Assembly (NCBI RefSeq): GCF_000835495.1
Contig: NW_015622541.1
Location: forward strand, 2,356,001-2,420,000
Source of the DNA: Cladophialophora immunda
Taxonomy: Eukaryota > Ascomycota > Eurotiomycetes > Chaetothyriales > Herpotrichiellaceae
Direction: 5' to 3'
Length of the DNA stretch: 64,000 nucleotides
Below, piece by piece: positions 62,767 to 64,000 of this stretch; the stretch's first letter is position 1; the number at the start of each line of letters is the position of its first letter. The translations under genes and the position numbers were made by a program. The notes beneath the pieces were generated by a model, which worked only from the letters and a program-made list of their open reading frames with translations, was not told the DNA's origin and searched no databases.

Positions 62767-64000
62767 ATGGACACACTCCGTGCGGTCCTCAGTGTCCGCC
62801 AGGCTCCCGATACCAATGCGAATGACGACCAGAACGTTGGCTCCAGCAGAAACGGCTCCCCTTCGCTTTCTGGCCTGATCTCGACATTGGTGCCAACCTT
62901 GATCATCGCCCTCGTCTATTTCGCCGTCTTTCTGCTCTTGAGAACTCGATTTCCTCGACAGTATGCTCCTCGCACATACCTGGGCGCTCTCCGTCCGCAA
63001 GAGCGCACCCCTGCGCCTCCAAACACCTTGTTTGGATGGATTCCCTTCATGAGAAGGGTAAGTATACGGTAGTTGCAAGGGACCGAGTCCTCGCTGACCA
63101 CGTTGTGTAGCTGCCCGACGAGTACGTTCTCCAACACAACTCCCTCGACGGCTACTTTCTGCTGCGCTATCTCAAAATGTCAATTATCATCTGCCTGGTC
63201 GGCTGCCTCATCACATGGCCCATCTTGTTCCCCATCAATGCCACTGGTGGAGGGGGCCAAACCCAACTCAACGTTCTCAGTTTCAGCAACATCGTGGACA
63301 AGAACCGTTACCTGGCGCATACCTTTGTCGCCTGGGTCTTCATTGGTTTTATCTTCTTCTTGGTTACCAGGGAAATGATTTACTATATCAACTTGCGGCA
63401 GGCGTACCTCTTGTCTCCCTTGTACGCTTCCCGGATTTCTTCGCGCACGGTGCTGTTCCAGGCTGTTCCTAACGAATATGCCAACGAAGCGAAGATCCGT
63501 CGCATGTTCGGGGATGAACTTAAGAATGTCTGGGTAGCTTCGGACGCGAAGAAATTGGAGGAGATGGTGGAGGAGCGCTACAAGACTTGCATCAAACTTG
63601 AGACTGCCGAGACCAAACTGATCAAATCGGCCAATGATGCACGCTTGAAGTCGAGCAAAGGGAAGAATGCCGCTCCTGAGCTACCCACGGCCAGCTACGA
63701 TGTCGACGAGTACGCCGCTGAGTCTGGTGCTGCTGCTGCTCGATGGGTTCGACCAAAGGACAGACCGACACACCGTCTGAAGCTTTTGATTGGTCAAAAG
63801 GTGGACACCATCAACTGGTGCCGCGAGGAGATTGCACGGCTGAATCCTCTGATCGAGGCTGAACAGGACAAGTACCGTGCGGGCGAGGCTGTACCCAAGA
63901 ATGCGGTCTTTGTTGAATTCTGGAACCAGACTCAAGCACAGAGCGCTTTTCAGATGGTCACCCACCACCAGCCTTTGCATATGTCTCCCCGCGTGGTCGG
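62767..64000 (+). CDS. CSC1/OSCA1-type calcium-permeable channel, N-terminal part
   Basis: Two exons visible, 62767-63057 and 63111 to the window end, phase 0; the gene continues past 64000. About 393 residues are seen of an expected 800-1000. A polar extracellular N terminus leads to the first membrane helix at ~41-61 (LVPTLIIALVYFAVFLLL). The family segment RTYLGALRPQERTP precedes GWIPFMRRLPDEYVLQHNSL, which the intron interrupts. Two further helices follow (MSIIICLVGCLITWPILFP and TFVAWVFIGFIFFLVTREMI), then the cytosolic RRM-like loop starting SRTVLFQAVPNEYANEAKI with WCREEIARLNPLIEAEQDKY and AVFVEFWNQTQAQSAFQMV. These proteins are mechanosensitive or osmosensitive cation channels (DUF221), in fungi at the plasma membrane. 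Confidence 0.93.

Overview
The window is nuclear DNA from a filamentous ascomycete (Pezizomycotina). The evidence is genes of fungal type on both strands, short introns (about 45-150 bases) with GTRNGT donors and CTNAC-like branch points, Zn2Cys6 regulators, a DHA2-type MFS pump, a MHYT-domain sensor and typical fungal housekeeping genes. The protein style resembles Eurotiomycetes, perhaps the black-yeast side, but that placement is an inference. There are no rRNA genes, convincing tRNAs, transposons, CRISPR arrays or prokaryotic operons.

Layout. 1-6.3 kb: the edge of a Cys-rich gene (-), RNA polymerase III subunit RPC53 (-) and a spliced regulator with its Zn2Cys6 finger near the C terminus (-). 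6.3-9.7 kb: a long stretch without a coding gene that serves as the regulator's leader and the promoter of a B-type cyclin (+). 12.9-19.8 kb: a DEAH-box RNA helicase of the DHX57/YLR419W type (+) and a heavily N-glycosylated membrane protein (+). 20-27.5 kb: an accessory-looking group, namely a Zn2Cys6 regulator (-) divergent from an MFS pump (+), then an unrecognised HEXXH protein (+). 28.9-31.8 kb: a proline-rich tubby-like protein (+) and an omega/ECM4-type glutathione transferase with a membrane anchor (-). 32.3-38.7 kb: ubiquitin-activating enzyme UBA1 (-) divergent from gamma-tubulin complex component 4 (+). 38.9-45.2 kb: an unresolved small spliced locus (-), a sulfotransferase-like protein (+), exosome subunit MTR3 (+) and a SANT-like/RRM protein (+). 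45.7-55.1 kb: an unknown protein with a Cys-rich tail (-), the pheromone-processing carboxypeptidase KEX1 (+) and a MHYT-domain membrane sensor with a GC-AG intron (+). 55.8-64 kb: GPN-loop GTPase 2 (+), RNase P/MRP subunit POP5 (-), an unknown 253-residue protein (+) and the start of a CSC1/OSCA-type channel cut by the window edge (+).

Most genes are core functions: Pol III transcription, RNA processing by the exosome, RNase P and a DEAH helicase, Pol II/III assembly (GPN2), mitosis (cyclin B, GCP4), ubiquitin activation and secretory processing. They form no operon. The only functionally suggestive neighbourhood is the divergent regulator/MFS pair with the HEXXH gene behind it. Exon joins were worked out by hand from reading phase and splice consensus; those marked uncertain need transcript data.
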